DNA of 64,000 nt from Loktanella sp. M215 (GCF_021735925.1 NZ_WMEA01000001.1:62001-126000); one strand, 5' to 3'; numbered from the stretch's first letter, positions 50,299 through 60,113 are shown. Numbers and translations are program-made. Notes: generated by a model not told the origin, from the sequence alone.

Positions 50299-50825
50299 AA
50301 ACCGTTCAGGACTATATCCGCACGATCCCCGACTTTCCGCACGCGGGGATCATGTTCCGCGACGTGACGACGCTGTTTGCCGATGCCCGCGGTTTCCGCA
50401 TGGCGATCGACCAGTTGCTGCATCCCTACGCAGGCCAGCCCATCGACCGTGTCGTGGGGCTGGAGGCGCGCGGCTTCATCCTTGGCGGTGCCATTGCGCA
50501 CCAGCTGTCCGTCGGCTTCGTGCCGATCCGCAAGAAGGGCAAGCTGCCCGCGAAAACGATCGAACAGGCCTATACGCTGGAATACGGCGAGGCGATCGTC
50601 GAAATCCACGACGACGCCCTGCAGCCGGGCGAACGCGTCCTGATGGTCGACGACCTTCTTGCCACCGGCGGCACGGCAGAGGCGGGCATCAAGCTGATCG
50701 AGCGGCTGGGTGCCGTCGTGACCGGCTGTGCCTTCATCATCGACCTGCCGGAACTGGGCGGACGGGCCAAGCTGGAAAAGCTTGGCATGGATGTCCACGC
50801 CCTGTGCGCCTACGACGGTCATTGA
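50295..50825 (+). CDS. apt: Adenine phosphoribosyltransferase
   Basis: Converts adenine and PRPP to AMP. The 176-residue type I phosphoribosyltransferase has the PRPP loop [17 protein letters not shown] and the adenine-side [13 protein letters not shown] plus the flexible KKGKLPAKT loop. The start at 50295 overlaps the mtnP stop by 4 bp and gives the standard [16 protein letters not shown]-terminus. The pair forms a compact salvage operon. Confidence 0.95.
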   Translation: MKTVQDYIRTIPDFPHAGIMFRDVTTLFADARGFRMAIDQLLHPYAGQPIDRVVGLEARGFILGGAIAHQLSVGFVPIRKKGKLPAKTIEQAYTLEYGEAIVEIHDDALQPGERVLMVDDLLATGGTAEAGIKLIERLGAVVTGCAFIIDLPELGGRAKLEKLGMDVHALCAYDGH

Positions 50826-50940
50826 TCGCTGCGGCGGCGGAGACCGTTCAGGACCACGCCGCCGCGACAGGATCCGCAGACCGCTGCGCCGGATTTTCCG
50901 GCAAGACCCCCTTCGAGGGCCGCAGCATGAGGTCTTCTGA

Positions 50941-50982
50941 CCCGGGAGGGAGATCGGCGTTTCGCCGTCTCTCTGCCCCCGG
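50941..50982. terminator. Extended stem-loop between apt and the FAD dehydrogenase gene
   Basis: An imperfect 19-bp stem closed by CGGCG-TTT-CGCCG, flanked by GAGA/TCTC and GGG/CCC pairings, lies in the gap between these convergent genes. No T-run follows. A bidirectional transcript end is likely. Confidence 0.45.
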
Positions 50983-50998
50983 TTAAATGCCAGAAACC

Positions 50999-52420
50999 CT
51001 AATCATTGGTTAAATTCCGCAGGACCGCACCGGGATTCATGATGCCGTTGGGGTCGAGGGCGGTCTTGATCGCCCGCATCATCGCAAGTTTCGCCGGATC
51101 GCCGTAGCGTTCAAGGTCATCGACCTTCAGCCGCCCGATGCCGTGTTCGGCGCTGACGGACCCGCCCATCTCGTCGGTCAGGTCATGCACGCAGCCCTTG
51201 ATCGCCGCGCGCTGATCCTCGTGATCGGCGCGCGACCGGCCTTGCTGCGGAAAGACGTTGTAATGCAGGTTGCCGTCGCCAAGGTGGCCGAAGCAGTTGA
51301 TCCGGAAATCCCCGATCCGCGCCAGCCGCTTGCCGCCTTCGACGATGAAGTCGGGCACCTGGCTGAGGGGCAGAGAGATGTCGTGCGAGGAAATCGACCC
51401 GATCCGGCGGTTCGCCTCGGGGATGCTTTCGCGGATGTGCCACAGGGCGTCGCGGTCGGCGCCGGACCGCGCGATGATCCCGTCCGTCACAAGACCGGCC
51501 TCTGCCGCAGCCTCGAAGACCGCCTCCAGCGCCGCATCGGGGTCAAGCCCGGCGGGCATGCCGATGTCGATCAGAACCATCCAGTCGGGCGTCTCGGCAA
51601 AGGGCGCCCTGAACTCCGGACCCACCTCGGTCAGGAAGTCGAGGCCCTGGCGGTGAATGATCTCGAACGCGGAAATGCCGTCGCCCAGACGGTCCTGCGC
51701 CAGCGCCAGCAGGTCGAGGGCCGCCGCGGGCGACGGCACCGCCAGCATCGCGGCGCCGACGCCCGCCGGTTGCGGCACGAGGCGCAAGGCGGCGGCGGTG
51801 ATGATGCCCAGCGTGCCTTCCGCCCCGATCATCAGGTCGCGCAGGTCGTAGCCGGTGTTGTCCTTGCGCAGGCGGCTCAGCCCGTGCCAGATCGTGCCGT
51901 CGGGGCGCACGACCTCCAGCCCCAGACACTGGGCGCGGGCATTGCCGTAGCGCAGCACGTTGACGCCGCCCGCGTTGGTGGACAGCAGACCACCGATCCG
52001 CGCCGACCCTTCGGAGGCCAGCGACAGCGGGAACAGGCGGCCCATGTCCGCTGCGGCCCGTTGGACATCCGCGAGGATCGCGCCCGCCTCGGCCACCAGT
52101 ACAGATTCGCTGGGATAGGTGGCGCGGATCGCGGTCATCCGTTCCAGCGAAAGCACCAGCGGTGCGACACCGTCATTCATTAACTGACCGCCGACAAGGC
52201 CAGTGCCACCGCCGTAGGGGACGACGGCGATGCGCCGGTCGTTGCAGTAGCCGACGATCCGCGCCACCTGATCCGTGTCGCGCGGCGCCACGACGACACC
52301 GGCCCCGGCCCACCGGCCGCGCGGCTCTGTCAGGTAGGGGGCGGTATCGGTGCGAAAGCTGTCGTCCGGCAGGCTGGCGCGCAGGTCGGCCAAGGTGTCG
52401 GGCGTGGCGGCGGTGAACAT
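50999..52420 (-). CDS. FAD-linked D-2-hydroxyacid dehydrogenase (GlcD / D2HGDH-like)
   Basis: A 473-residue flavoenzyme with the FAD-binding-4 domain (about 40-215: VVPYGGGTGLVGGQL; EGSARIGGLLSTNAGGVNVLRYG) and the FAD-oxidase C domain with INCFGHLGDGNLHYN and SAEHGIGRLK. This is the family of glycolate oxidase GlcD, D-lactate and D-2-hydroxyglutarate dehydrogenases. GDGNLH and the single-gene context without glcE or glcF favour a stand-alone D-lactate/D-2-hydroxyglutarate enzyme, but the substrate is not certain. AGGAG precedes the ATG at 52420. Confidence 0.87.
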   Translation of the reverse strand: MFTAATPDTLADLRASLPDDSFRTDTAPYLTEPRGRWAGAGVVVAPRDTDQVARIVGYCNDRRIAVVPYGGGTGLVGGQLMNDGVAPLVLSLERMTAIRATYPSESVLVAEAGAILADVQRAAADMGRLFPLSLASEGSARIGGLLSTNAGGVNVLRYGNARAQCLGLEVVRPDGTIWHGLSRLRKDNTGYDLRDLMIGAEGTLGIITAAALRLVPQPAGVGAAMLAVPSPAAALDLLALAQDRLGDGISAFEIIHRQGLDFLTEVGPEFRAPFAETPDWMVLIDIGMPAGLDPDAALEAVFEAAAEAGLVTDGIIARSGADRDALWHIRESIPEANRRIGSISSHDISLPLSQVPDFIVEGGKRLARIGDFRINCFGHLGDGNLHYNVFPQQGRSRADHEDQRAAIKGCVHDLTDEMGGSVSAEHGIGRLKVDDLERYGDPAKLAMMRAIKTALDPNGIMNPGAVLRNLTND

Positions 52421-52498
52421 GGCGGCTCCTGTCTGGGGTCCGGGCAAAGGTAAGCGGACGACCCGGGCTGTCCAGCGCAAAGCGCCCGCCAATGCGCG

Positions 52499-53392
52499 TC
52501 AGCGCAGGCGCGGTGGCCGCCCCAGGGCGAAGTCCTTGATGTCGTCGAAGACGTCTGGCCGGGTGAAGAACAGCAGATGTCCCTGCCCCGGATAACCCAG
52601 GATCGGCACGCCCCCGATCTTGCGTGAAAAGTCGGTCGTCTGCGCGGTCGAGAAGACGGGATCGTTCAGACCGATGAAGAAACTGACCGGGATGCCGGTC
52701 AGATCAAGGTCATCGGGCAACCGCCACCCCGGCAGGGCAAGCGTGTGGGCGATCGCCGTCTGCGTGCTGAGCGGCACGTTGATCTTCGATCCCGCGACCA
52801 CGGCCTCCTGCAACTCCTTCGAGGGCACGGGGGCCTCCAGCGCGTCGGGGCCGAACAGCAGGCCCGCCCAGAAGCGGGGCCAGACCTTGGTCTTGGCCAC
52901 CGACCGGGTCGCAGTGACAGCGCGCATGACATCCCGCGCGCCGCGCAGGATCGTGCGGAACCCGCCTGCGTGTTCGACGGCGGGCGACATGGCGGCGACA
53001 CGGACATGATGCGACGGATCGATCTGCGGTGCGGCCTGCAGGGCGATCAGCGCACCGGTGGAATAGCCGACCAGCGTGACCTCGCTGGCGTGCAGGGTGT
53101 TGGCGAAGGCCGCGACCTCTGCCGCCGCCGTGGTGGGGTCCAGCCGGTGATCGACGGGCAGGCCGTCCAGACCGGGATAGCGATAGAAGGCGCGGGCAAA
53201 ACCGTCCTCCTCCCAGTCGGCGGTTTCCTTGAAAACGGCAATGGAGGACAGCGCGCCGGGGATGAAGATCGCGACGCGGTCGGCCTGAGGCACCTTGGCC
53301 GCGTCATAGATCATCGGGTCATCCGCACCGCGGGTCTTCAGCAGGGCCGGACTGCACCCGGCGCACAACAACAGGATGAACAACAAACGCAT
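52499..53392 (-). CDS. Putative lipoprotein with alpha/beta-hydrolase fold
   Basis: A 297-residue protein. The N-terminal MRLLFILLLCAGCSPA is a short lipoprotein-type signal with Cys13 as the likely lipidated residue, although position -3 is Cys rather than Leu. The body has an oxyanion strand (VAIFIPGALSS), nucleophile elbow GYSTG, an acidic residue in GLNDPVF and a catalytic-type His in GQGHLLFF. An esterase or lipase of the envelope is likely; the substrate is unknown. Confidence 0.78.
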   Translation of the reverse strand: MRLLFILLLCAGCSPALLKTRGADDPMIYDAAKVPQADRVAIFIPGALSSIAVFKETADWEEDGFARAFYRYPGLDGLPVDHRLDPTTAAAEVAAFANTLHASEVTLVGYSTGALIALQAAPQIDPSHHVRVAAMSPAVEHAGGFRTILRGARDVMRAVTATRSVAKTKVWPRFWAGLLFGPDALEAPVPSKELQEAVVAGSKINVPLSTQTAIAHTLALPGWRLPDDLDLTGIPVSFFIGLNDPVFSTAQTTDFSRKIGGVPILGYPGQGHLLFFTRPDVFDDIKDFALGRPPRLR

Positions 53393-53458
53393 GCGCGATA
53401 CCTTCAGTGAACGGCCCGCCCGGTCAAGGCACGGCCTGCGCCATCGGTGGCCGGTCGC

Positions 53459-54043
53459 CTAGCCCACGTCCGTGCGACCGCGCCGGTCGCTGCGCAGGTT
53501 CGCGAACAGGACGTGGTTGCGCCAGCGTCCGTCGATCTGCAGATAGCTTTGGGCGACACCCTCGTATTTATAGCCGCATTGTTCCAGCAACCGGCGCGAG
53601 GGGGTGTTTTCAGGCAGGCACCCCGCCTCGATCCGGCTGAGGTCCAGCGTGGTGAAGGCGTAATGCACCAGCGCCTTGATCGCCTCGCGCATGTAGCCCT
53701 GGCGCGCGAAGGGCTGGCCGATCCAGTAACCGGTCGTGCCGGCCTGTGCCGGGCCGCGGCGGATGTTGTCCAGCGTGATCGCCCCCACGAGGGCGCTGTC
53801 GCTGCGCCGGATCAGGAACAGCGGCACGCCGCTGCCGGTCTGCACGGACCGCTGCGACCAGTAGACCCGGTTGGTGAACGACTTGCGGCTGAAATGGTCG
53901 GGGGCCCAGGTCGGCTCCCACGGTTGCAGGAAATCGCGGCTGTCCTGCCGCAGGGCGCACCAGGGGCGGTAGTCCGCGTGAAGCGGCAGGCGCAGGGTCA
54001 GGCGTTCGGTTTCCAGCCGGACCTTGCGCCCCCGCCCCAGCAT
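53459..54043 (-). CDS. RimJ/RimL-type GNAT acetyltransferase
   Basis: A 194-residue acetyltransferase with the RimJ/RimL pattern: ETERLTLRLPLHADYRPW, YWIGQPFARQGYMREAIKALVHYAF, and LDLSRIEAGCLPENTPSRRLLEQCGYKYEG. RimJ acetylates the N-terminus of ribosomal protein S5 in E. coli; substrate here is inferred only. Its start overlaps the M16 protease stop by 1 bp (TGATG), making it the last gene of the thrC-M16 group. Confidence 0.88.
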   Translation of the reverse strand: MLGRGRKVRLETERLTLRLPLHADYRPWCALRQDSRDFLQPWEPTWAPDHFSRKSFTNRVYWSQRSVQTGSGVPLFLIRRSDSALVGAITLDNIRRGPAQAGTTGYWIGQPFARQGYMREAIKALVHYAFTTLDLSRIEAGCLPENTPSRRLLEQCGYKYEGVAQSYLQIDGRWRNHVLFANLRSDRRGRTDVG

Positions 54044-55305
54044 CAGGCGACCAGACGTGCGCGCAGCGCCTCGAGCGAGGGGGCAGCATCGGCGGGGCCG
54101 TAAAGCGTCAGCGCGGCGCCGGCCTGTGCCGTGCGGATGGCGAAATCCTTGACGTCGCCGGTGGTGACGGCGTCAATGCTTTCCACCGTTTCGGCGACGG
54201 TCGGGATGCGGTCCCAGATCGCCAGAAGACGGGCCAGACGCTCTGCCCGGTTCGAGGGGCTTTCCAGCCCCATCAAAAGACCGGCCTTCATCTGGGCGCG
54301 GGCGCGGGCGACTTCGGCGGCGGTCATGTCATCGGCGGCGCGCTTCATCTCGTCCATCGTGACGTTGGCCAATTCCTCGATCTCTTCGGCGCTGGTGCCG
54401 GCATAGATCGTGGTCAGACCGGTATCCTCGTAGGCGCCGGCCTGCGCGAAGATCGTGTAGCAGAGGCCGCGCTTTTCACGGATTTCCTGAAACAGGCGCG
54501 AGGACATGCCGCCGCCGAGGGCCGTGGCGTAGATCTGCGCCGTATAGATCGCGGGATCGCGGTAATCGGGGCCTTCGAAGGCCAGCGCGAAATGCACCTG
54601 TTCCAGCTTCTTGTTCTCGCGCCGCTCACCACCAACGAATTTCGCAGGGACGATCAAACCGTCACGGGGACGTGCCGGCAGATGGCCGAAGAGCTTTTCC
54701 GCCTGCGCCACCAACGCGTCGTGATCGACGGCCCCGGCGGCGGCGAGGATCATCTGGTTCGGGCCGTAGTGCGTACCGACGAAGCCGGTCAGGTCGTCTC
54801 GGGTGAACTTCTCGACACGCTCTTCTGGTCCAAGAATGGTGCGGCCGATGGGCTGATCCGGATAGGCCACCTCTTGCAGCCAGTCGAAGATGATGTCGTC
54901 GGGGGTGTCCAGCGCCTGACCGATCTCTTGCAGGATGACACCGCGCTCGGTCTCGATCTCGTGGTCCTCGAACAAGGGATTCAGCAGGATATCGGCGATG
55001 ACGTCCAGTCCCAGACCGACGTCCGATTCCAGCACGCGTGCGTAATAGGCCGTCGCCTCGCGACTGGTATAGGCGTTGATATAGCCGCCCACGTCCTCGA
55101 TCGCCTCGGCGATCTGCAGGGACGTGCGGGTATCGGTGCCCTTGAAGGCCATGTGTTCCAGAAAATGCGCGATGCCGTTCTGGGCTTCTTCCTCGTGGCG
55201 GCCACCGGCGTTCACCCAGATTCCGACGGACGCGCTGGCCAGCCCCGGCATGTGTTCGGTGACGACGCGAAAGCCGTTCGACAATGTGTGCAGTTCGATG
55301 GTCAA
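54043..55305 (-). CDS. M16 family zinc peptidase (processing-peptidase-like)
   Basis: A 420-residue pitrilysin-family metallopeptidase. The inverted zinc motif is intact (His47-FLE-His51 in HFLEHMAFKGT) with the downstream Glu region ERGVILQEIGQ, and the C-terminal half contains the GMSSRLFQEIREKRGLCY signature. The similarity to mitochondrial processing peptidase beta subunits is typical of alphaproteobacteria. It overlaps thrC by 4 bp and the acetyltransferase by 1 bp. Confidence 0.93.
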   Translation of the reverse strand: MTIELHTLSNGFRVVTEHMPGLASASVGIWVNAGGRHEEEAQNGIAHFLEHMAFKGTDTRTSLQIAEAIEDVGGYINAYTSREATAYYARVLESDVGLGLDVIADILLNPLFEDHEIETERGVILQEIGQALDTPDDIIFDWLQEVAYPDQPIGRTILGPEERVEKFTRDDLTGFVGTHYGPNQMILAAAGAVDHDALVAQAEKLFGHLPARPRDGLIVPAKFVGGERRENKKLEQVHFALAFEGPDYRDPAIYTAQIYATALGGGMSSRLFQEIREKRGLCYTIFAQAGAYEDTGLTTIYAGTSAEEIEELANVTMDEMKRAADDMTAAEVARARAQMKAGLLMGLESPSNRAERLARLLAIWDRIPTVAETVESIDAVTTGDVKDFAIRTAQAGAALTLYGPADAAPSLEALRARLVA

Positions 55306-56687
55306 GTCTTGATCCGGTCCCTGATGATGTTCTGGATCGCGACAAGGTCGCCCGCGCTGCGCGTGATCCGTTCCGGGCGGTCATACAGGTCCGCCATGCG
55401 CGGGGGCAAGGGGGGGTGGATGCCCGTCGCCCGCTCGACCGCTGCCGGAAACTTGGCCGGATGCGCGGTGGCGAGGGTGACCATCGGGACGGTGCCCAGA
55501 TGCTGCTCGCCCACGTGGGCGCCGACGGCGGTGTGCGGACACAAAAGCTCGCCATGCTCTGCCAGATAGCGCGTGATGGTGTCGGCGGTTTCCTGTTCCG
55601 ACACCCGGCCAGAGGCGTAGGTGTCGCGCAGGGCGTCGATGGCCCCTTGGGAAATCGTGAAACCGCCCTTTTTCAGATCATCCATCTGGCTGGCAACGGC
55701 GGCGCCGTCCTGACCGTAGGCGTAGAACAGGGCACGCTCAAAATTCGACGACACCTGAATGTCCATCGACGGGCTGATGGTCGGCGTGACGGAGTCCTTG
55801 GTATAGGCCCCGGTTTCCAGCGTGCGGTGCAGGATGTCGTTGCTGTTGGTCGCCACGATCAGCTGGTCGATCGGCAGGCCCATTTGCTTGGCGATATAGC
55901 CTGCGAAGATGTCACCGAAGTTGCCGGTCGGCACGGTAAAGCTGATCTTGCGGTGCGGCGCGCCGAGCGAGACGGCGGCGGTGAAGTAATAGACGACCTG
56001 CGCCAGCACCCTGCCCCAGTTGATCGAGTTCACACCGGCCAGCCGCACGTCCTCGCGGAAGGCGAAATCGTTGAACATGTCCTTGACCAGCGCCTGACAG
56101 CCGTCGAAATCGCCGTCGACGGCGATGGCGTGGACGTTGGATTCGGTCGGAGTCGTCATCTGGCGGCGCTGCACCTCGCTGACGCGGCCGTGGGGGTAGA
56201 GGATGAAGACATCGACGGCCTCCAGCCCCCGGAACGCCTCGATCGCGGCCGATCCGGTGTCACCGGAGGTCGCACCCACGATGGTCACCCGGTTGCCGGA
56301 CCGGGCAAGGGCCGCCTGAAACATCTGCCCGATCAGCTGCATAGCGAAGTCCTTGAACGCCAGCGTCGGGCCGTGGAACAGTTCCAGCAGGAAATGGTTC
56401 GCGTCCAGTTGCACCAACGGCGCGCGGGCGGCGTGGCCGAAGCCTGCGTAGGCGCGTGCGATCAGGTCGCGAAATTCCGCGTCCGTGAAGGTGTCGCCGA
56501 TGAAGGGGCGCATCACGGTAAAGGCCACGTCTTCGTAGGACTGGCCCGCCATCGCGGCGATCTGGTCGGGCGTCAGCGTCGGAATGCTGTCAGGCACATA
56601 GAGGCCGCCGTCGCGGGCGAGGCCGGTCAGCATCGTATCCTCGAAACTCAGGCTCGGGGCTTGCCCCCGGGTCGAGATGTAGCGCAT
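55302..56687 (-). CDS. thrC: Threonine synthase
   Basis: PLP enzyme turning O-phosphohomoserine into threonine. The 461-residue protein is the long (class II) form: N-terminal RYISTRGQAPSLSFEDTMLTG, PLP lysine Lys112 in TLAFKDFAMQL, phosphate cup GATSGDTGSAAIEAF, and VPTGNFGDIFAGYIAKQMG. It begins 2 bp after surf1 and overlaps the M16 peptidase gene by 4 bp, so it is probably on the cytochrome oxidase transcript or follows it closely. Confidence 0.95.
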   Translation of the reverse strand: MRYISTRGQAPSLSFEDTMLTGLARDGGLYVPDSIPTLTPDQIAAMAGQSYEDVAFTVMRPFIGDTFTDAEFRDLIARAYAGFGHAARAPLVQLDANHFLLELFHGPTLAFKDFAMQLIGQMFQAALARSGNRVTIVGATSGDTGSAAIEAFRGLEAVDVFILYPHGRVSEVQRRQMTTPTESNVHAIAVDGDFDGCQALVKDMFNDFAFREDVRLAGVNSINWGRVLAQVVYYFTAAVSLGAPHRKISFTVPTGNFGDIFAGYIAKQMGLPIDQLIVATNSNDILHRTLETGAYTKDSVTPTISPSMDIQVSSNFERALFYAYGQDGAAVASQMDDLKKGGFTISQGAIDALRDTYASGRVSEQETADTITRYLAEHGELLCPHTAVGAHVGEQHLGTVPMVTLATAHPAKFPAAVERATGIHPPLPPRMADLYDRPERITRSAGDLVAIQNIIRDRIKT

Positions 56688-56688
56688 G

Positions 56689-57363
56689 TCAGGCGTCCTT
56701 TCGGGTCGTGCGATAGATCAGCAGGCCGGTCATCAGCGCCCAACCAATGGCCAGCATGAACCATGTGATGGCATAACCGAGGTGGTCGTTGGGGATGCCC
56801 TGAATGCCGACAGGCATCGGCACGGTCGGGCTGGCCGGATCGATTCGGCGGGCGACCAGCAGCAGGGGCTGGGCATCCAGTACCGCTGCCATGGCGGGCA
56901 GGTCGCGGGCGAACCAGATGCCGGTCTTTTCGTCCGGGGCCGGGGTCCAGCTGTCCGTCTCGTCGGGCCACAGCAGATTGCCGGTGACCGTCAGATCGCC
57001 GGTCGGAAGCGCTGTGCCGCGATCGTCAAGGCTGAGGAACCCGAGGTCGAGCACGATGTCCCGGCCATCATCGGTGCGAAAGCCGGTGATCGTGCGGTAA
57101 CCGGCCCCGTTCTCGGCGGTGCTGACAAGGACCGAGAGGGTTTGCCCGGTGACATGGCCGGTCGCCACGACCGGTAGATATTCATCCGCGACAGGGTCGG
57201 CGTCGTCCGGCAGCGGCACCGGGGGGGCCACGATCGTCGCGGTGATCTGATCGAGAATCTCGGTCTTCCACGCCAGCCGCTGGACCTGCCAGACGCCCAA
57301 CGCGATCAGCACAGAGCAACCGACGACACCCATCAGCAGGGGAAAGAAGATGCGACGCAGCAT
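56689..57363 (-). CDS. SURF1 family cytochrome oxidase assembly protein
   Basis: A 224-residue protein with an N-terminal helix (about 5-25) and a C-terminal helix (about 197-217) flanking a periplasmic domain, the SURF1 topology. WQVQRLAWKTEILDQI and the late INDHLGYAITWF-like segment match the family. It helps heme a insertion into oxidase subunit I. It lies 125 bp after ctaE across a terminator hairpin and is packed tightly with thrC. Confidence 0.9.
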   Translation of the reverse strand: MLRRIFFPLLMGVVGCSVLIALGVWQVQRLAWKTEILDQITATIVAPPVPLPDDADPVADEYLPVVATGHVTGQTLSVLVSTAENGAGYRTITGFRTDDGRDIVLDLGFLSLDDRGTALPTGDLTVTGNLLWPDETDSWTPAPDEKTGIWFARDLPAMAAVLDAQPLLLVARRIDPASPTVPMPVGIQGIPNDHLGYAITWFMLAIGWALMTGLLIYRTTRKDA

Positions 57364-57437
57364 GGCGGGATCAACCTTTGGTCAGACCGTGTTGCCTTAT
57401 CCGGTTTGCCCGGCAGGGTGAAGGTGGCGGCGGATAC

Positions 57438-57468
57438 AAAAAAGGCGACCCGTTGGGGCCGCCTTTTT
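57438..57468. terminator. Bidirectional intrinsic terminator after ctaE
   Basis: AAAAAAGGCG-ACCC opposite GGGG-CCGCCTTTTT, with A- and T-runs on both sides, 20 bp beyond the ctaE stop on the minus strand. It should end much of the oxidase transcript before surf1-thrC, implying a separate surf1 promoter or partial readthrough. Confidence 0.8.
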
Positions 57469-57487
57469 GACGTGGCATTGGAAAGGA

Positions 57488-58288
57488 TCAACCGCCCCAG
57501 ATGTAGATCGACGCGAAGAGGAACAGCCAGACGACGTCGACGAAGTGCCAGTACCAAGCGGCGGCTTCGAAGCCCACGTGCTTTTCCGGGGTGAAGTGGC
57601 CAGCGTAGACGCGGAACAGGCAGACCAGCAGGAAGATCGTGCCGATGATCACGTGAAAGCCGTGAAAGCCCGTCGCCATGAAGAAGTTCGCACCGTAGAC
57701 GTTGCCCGCAAGGCCGAAGGCCGCGTGGGAGTATTCATAGGCCTGGAACACGGTGAAGAGTGCACCCAGCGCCACGGCCAGCATCAGGCCCCATTTCATG
57801 TCCTGACGGTTGTTTTCGTGGACCAGAGCATGGTGCGCCCAGGTCGCGGCGGCACCGGAGCACAGCAGAATCAGCGTGTTGATCAGCGGCAGGTGCCACG
57901 GATCAAACGTCTCGATCCCGACGGGGGGCCAGACGCCGTCGACGGCGGGATAGTTCGGGCCAAGGGGATACATGGCGTTCTTGAAGAACGACCAGAACCA
58001 TGCGGCGAAGAACATGACTTCGGACATGATGAACATGATGAAGCCGTAGCGCAGGCCGATCCGCACGACGGGCGTGTGATCACCGACCTGGCTTTCGGTC
58101 ACGACTTCGGACCACCACGCGTACATCGTGTAAAGCACCAGTGCCAGACCGACGAAGAAGGCGTAGGGGCCGTGTTCGTGCATCCACAGGACGGCGCCGA
58201 ACAGCATGATGAAGGCACCCAGCGATCCGGCAAGCGGCCAGATGGACGGCGGAAGGATGTGAAAGTCGTGGTTCTTTTCGTGGGCCAT
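57488..58288 (-). CDS. ctaE: Cytochrome c oxidase subunit III
   Basis: A 266-residue subunit with seven hydrophobic helices, of the aa3-type oxidase. [20 protein letters not shown] opens the protein, and [22 protein letters not shown] contains the conserved Glu of helix [23 protein letters not shown] and the end [23 protein letters not shown] are highly conserved. The subunit I gene is not in the window, the usual situation in Rhodobacterales. Confidence 0.96.
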   Translation of the reverse strand: MAHEKNHDFHILPPSIWPLAGSLGAFIMLFGAVLWMHEHGPYAFFVGLALVLYTMYAWWSEVVTESQVGDHTPVVRIGLRYGFIMFIMSEVMFFAAWFWSFFKNAMYPLGPNYPAVDGVWPPVGIETFDPWHLPLINTLILLCSGAAATWAHHALVHENNRQDMKWGLMLAVALGALFTVFQAYEYSHAAFGLAGNVYGANFFMATGFHGFHVIIGTIFLLVCLFRVYAGHFTPEKHVGFEAAAWYWHFVDVVWLFLFASIYIWGG

Positions 58289-58321
58289 GTCTCGTTTGTT
58301 CCCTGAGGCTGGTCGCTGTCT

Positions 58322-58933
58322 TTAGTTGCTGTCTATGGCGGGGGCGGGGTCGGTTGTCAAAAGATTAGCATCGACAGCGGCCTGCTGGCTGCCTTCGGGC
58401 AGATCGATTTCATAGAAAGTATAACCGAGTGTGATCGTATGGGCATACTTTGCGTCGCGGTCATTCACGATGGCCGGATCGACGTAGAAACTGACGGGCA
58501 TCTGCACCGTCTCTCCCGGTTGCAGAACCTGTTCGGTAAAGCAGAAACATTCGATCTTGTCGAAGAAACCGCCCGCCTCGTAGGGCGTCACGTTATAGGC
58601 GGCCTGCCCCGCGATGACGCGGTCGGTCGGATTGTGCGCCTCATAGAACGCCAGCCCGGTTTCACCGATGCGCAGCGTCATCTCGCGCTGCACCGGTTTG
58701 AAGGTCCACGGCATGTCGCGGTCGACGGAGGCGTCGAAGCGGATCTTGATGGTTTGGTCGAGGATCGTGTCCGATCCGGCCTCTGCCACATTGGTGATGC
58801 CGCCGAAGCCGGTCACCTTGCAGAACCATGAATAGAACGGCACCGATGCCCAGGCGAGGCCGCCCATCAGCACGACGACACCGACAAGCTGCACGAGCGT
58901 ACGGTTCGGACCCTTGAGACGCGGAAACAACAT
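58322..58933 (-). CDS. ctaG: Cytochrome c oxidase assembly protein CtaG (Cox11)
   Basis: Copper chaperone delivering CuB to oxidase subunit I. The 203-residue protein has one N-terminal helix (about 12-32, with SVPFYSWFCKVTGFGG just after) and a periplasmic beta domain with the copper-binding ECFCF motif (KIECFCFTEQVLQPGE). Both features are diagnostic. It overlaps the preceding small gene by 1 bp. Confidence 0.95.
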   Translation of the reverse strand: MLFPRLKGPNRTLVQLVGVVVLMGGLAWASVPFYSWFCKVTGFGGITNVAEAGSDTILDQTIKIRFDASVDRDMPWTFKPVQREMTLRIGETGLAFYEAHNPTDRVIAGQAAYNVTPYEAGGFFDKIECFCFTEQVLQPGETVQMPVSFYVDPAIVNDRDAKYAHTITLGYTFYEIDLPEGSQQAAVDANLLTTDPAPAIDSN

Positions 58934-59166
58934 CAGTTCGATGCCTCCGGTGCGACCTCTGGTGTGGGCGTCGTCATGTTTTCCGGCAAGATCTGGGGCC
59001 GCACGACGTGATCGAAGGTCTCGAAGCTGCGCAGGTTGCCCAGTTGCAGGACCTTGACCACGGTCAGGCCGAAGACGATGCTGATGAAGCCCAGCAGCAG
59101 CAGGCCGACGCCAATGTTGCGGCCCCGGCGGCGGGTGTGGATTTCATGTTCGACCTGGATTGCCAT
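58933..59166 (-). CDS. Small membrane protein of the cytochrome oxidase operon
   Basis: A 77-residue protein with a basic N-terminal region (EIHTRRRGRN), one hydrophobic helix (about 20-42) and a short acidic/Pro-rich tail. Its position between ctaB and ctaG is shared with CoxF-like small ORFs of related bacteria. The function is unknown, presumably an oxidase assembly aid. The ATG at 59166 was preferred over an upstream TTG. It overlaps ctaG by 1 bp. Confidence 0.8.
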   Translation of the reverse strand: MAIQVEHEIHTRRRGRNIGVGLLLLGFISIVFGLTVVKVLQLGNLRSFETFDHVVRPQILPENMTTPTPEVAPEASN

Positions 59167-59168
59167 GT

Positions 59169-60113
59169 TCAAAGGCCTCCGATGTGATTGGCGCGCAGGG
59201 CGGCCTCGATCAGGAGGGCACCAAAATGCGCGAAAAGGTAGTAGAGCGACACCTTGAAGGTCTTGATCTCGACCTTGTATTTGTCCGCCTCGGCCTGCAC
59301 CTCGTCCCGGCGCCAGATGTCATAGCAGCCTTTCAGGAACCAGGCGTTGAAGACGACCGCGACCGCCAGATAGACCGGCCCGCCGATCGAGGTGAAGCCA
59401 AGGCCCAGCGCCACGGCGACCAGCGGCAGGCAGTAGGCCAGCACGTGGTTGCGGGTGACGCGGCGGCCATGAGTTTCGGTCAGCATCGGCACGCCGGCGT
59501 CGCCGTAGTCGGTCTTGACGAACAGCGCCAAAGCCCAGAAGTGCGGCGGCGTCCACATGAAGATCAGGCCGAACATCAGCACCGATTCGATGCTGACCCC
59601 ACCCGTCGCCACCGCCCAGCCGATCATCGGAGGGAAGGCACCCGCCGCCCCGCCGATCACGATGTTCTGCGGCGTCGCGCGCTTGAGCCACATGGAATAG
59701 ACCACGGCGTAGAAGAAGATCGTGAAGGCCAGCAATGCTGTCGCGACCGCATTCGTCGCCAGACCCATCAGCAGGACAGAGAAGAAAGAGAGGGCAAGGC
59801 CCAGACCCAGCGCCTCGCCCGGCTGGACGCGGCCATCCGGGATCGGGCGTTTCGCGGTGCGGCGCATGCGGGCGTCGATGTCGGCGTCCCACCACATGTT
59901 CAGCGCACCAGAGGCCCCTGCCCCGACCGCGATGCACAGGATGGCGACGAAGCCGATGAAGGGATGCACGGGAACGGGTGCGACCAGCAGGCCGACAAGC
60001 GCCGTGAACACGACCAGCGACATCACGCGCGGCTTAAGCAGGGCAAAGTAATCGCCCATCTGCGTCTCGTAGACGGTGTCCGGTGTGGTTTCGTGCAGGC
60101 TCATGTCAGACAT
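59169..60113 (-). CDS. ctaB: Heme o synthase (protoheme IX farnesyltransferase)
   Basis: A 314-residue UbiA-family prenyltransferase that farnesylates heme b to heme o for the aa3 oxidase. The first Asp-rich motif is NMWWDADIDARMRRTAKRPI, followed by about nine helices; the second is in LFVKTDYGDAGVPML. Full length. It is 93 bp downstream of ctaC and 2 bp from the small-protein gene. Confidence 0.95.
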   Translation of the reverse strand: MSDMSLHETTPDTVYETQMGDYFALLKPRVMSLVVFTALVGLLVAPVPVHPFIGFVAILCIAVGAGASGALNMWWDADIDARMRRTAKRPIPDGRVQPGEALGLGLALSFFSVLLMGLATNAVATALLAFTIFFYAVVYSMWLKRATPQNIVIGGAAGAFPPMIGWAVATGGVSIESVLMFGLIFMWTPPHFWALALFVKTDYGDAGVPMLTETHGRRVTRNHVLAYCLPLVAVALGLGFTSIGGPVYLAVAVVFNAWFLKGCYDIWRRDEVQAEADKYKVEIKTFKVSLYYLFAHFGALLIEAALRANHIGGL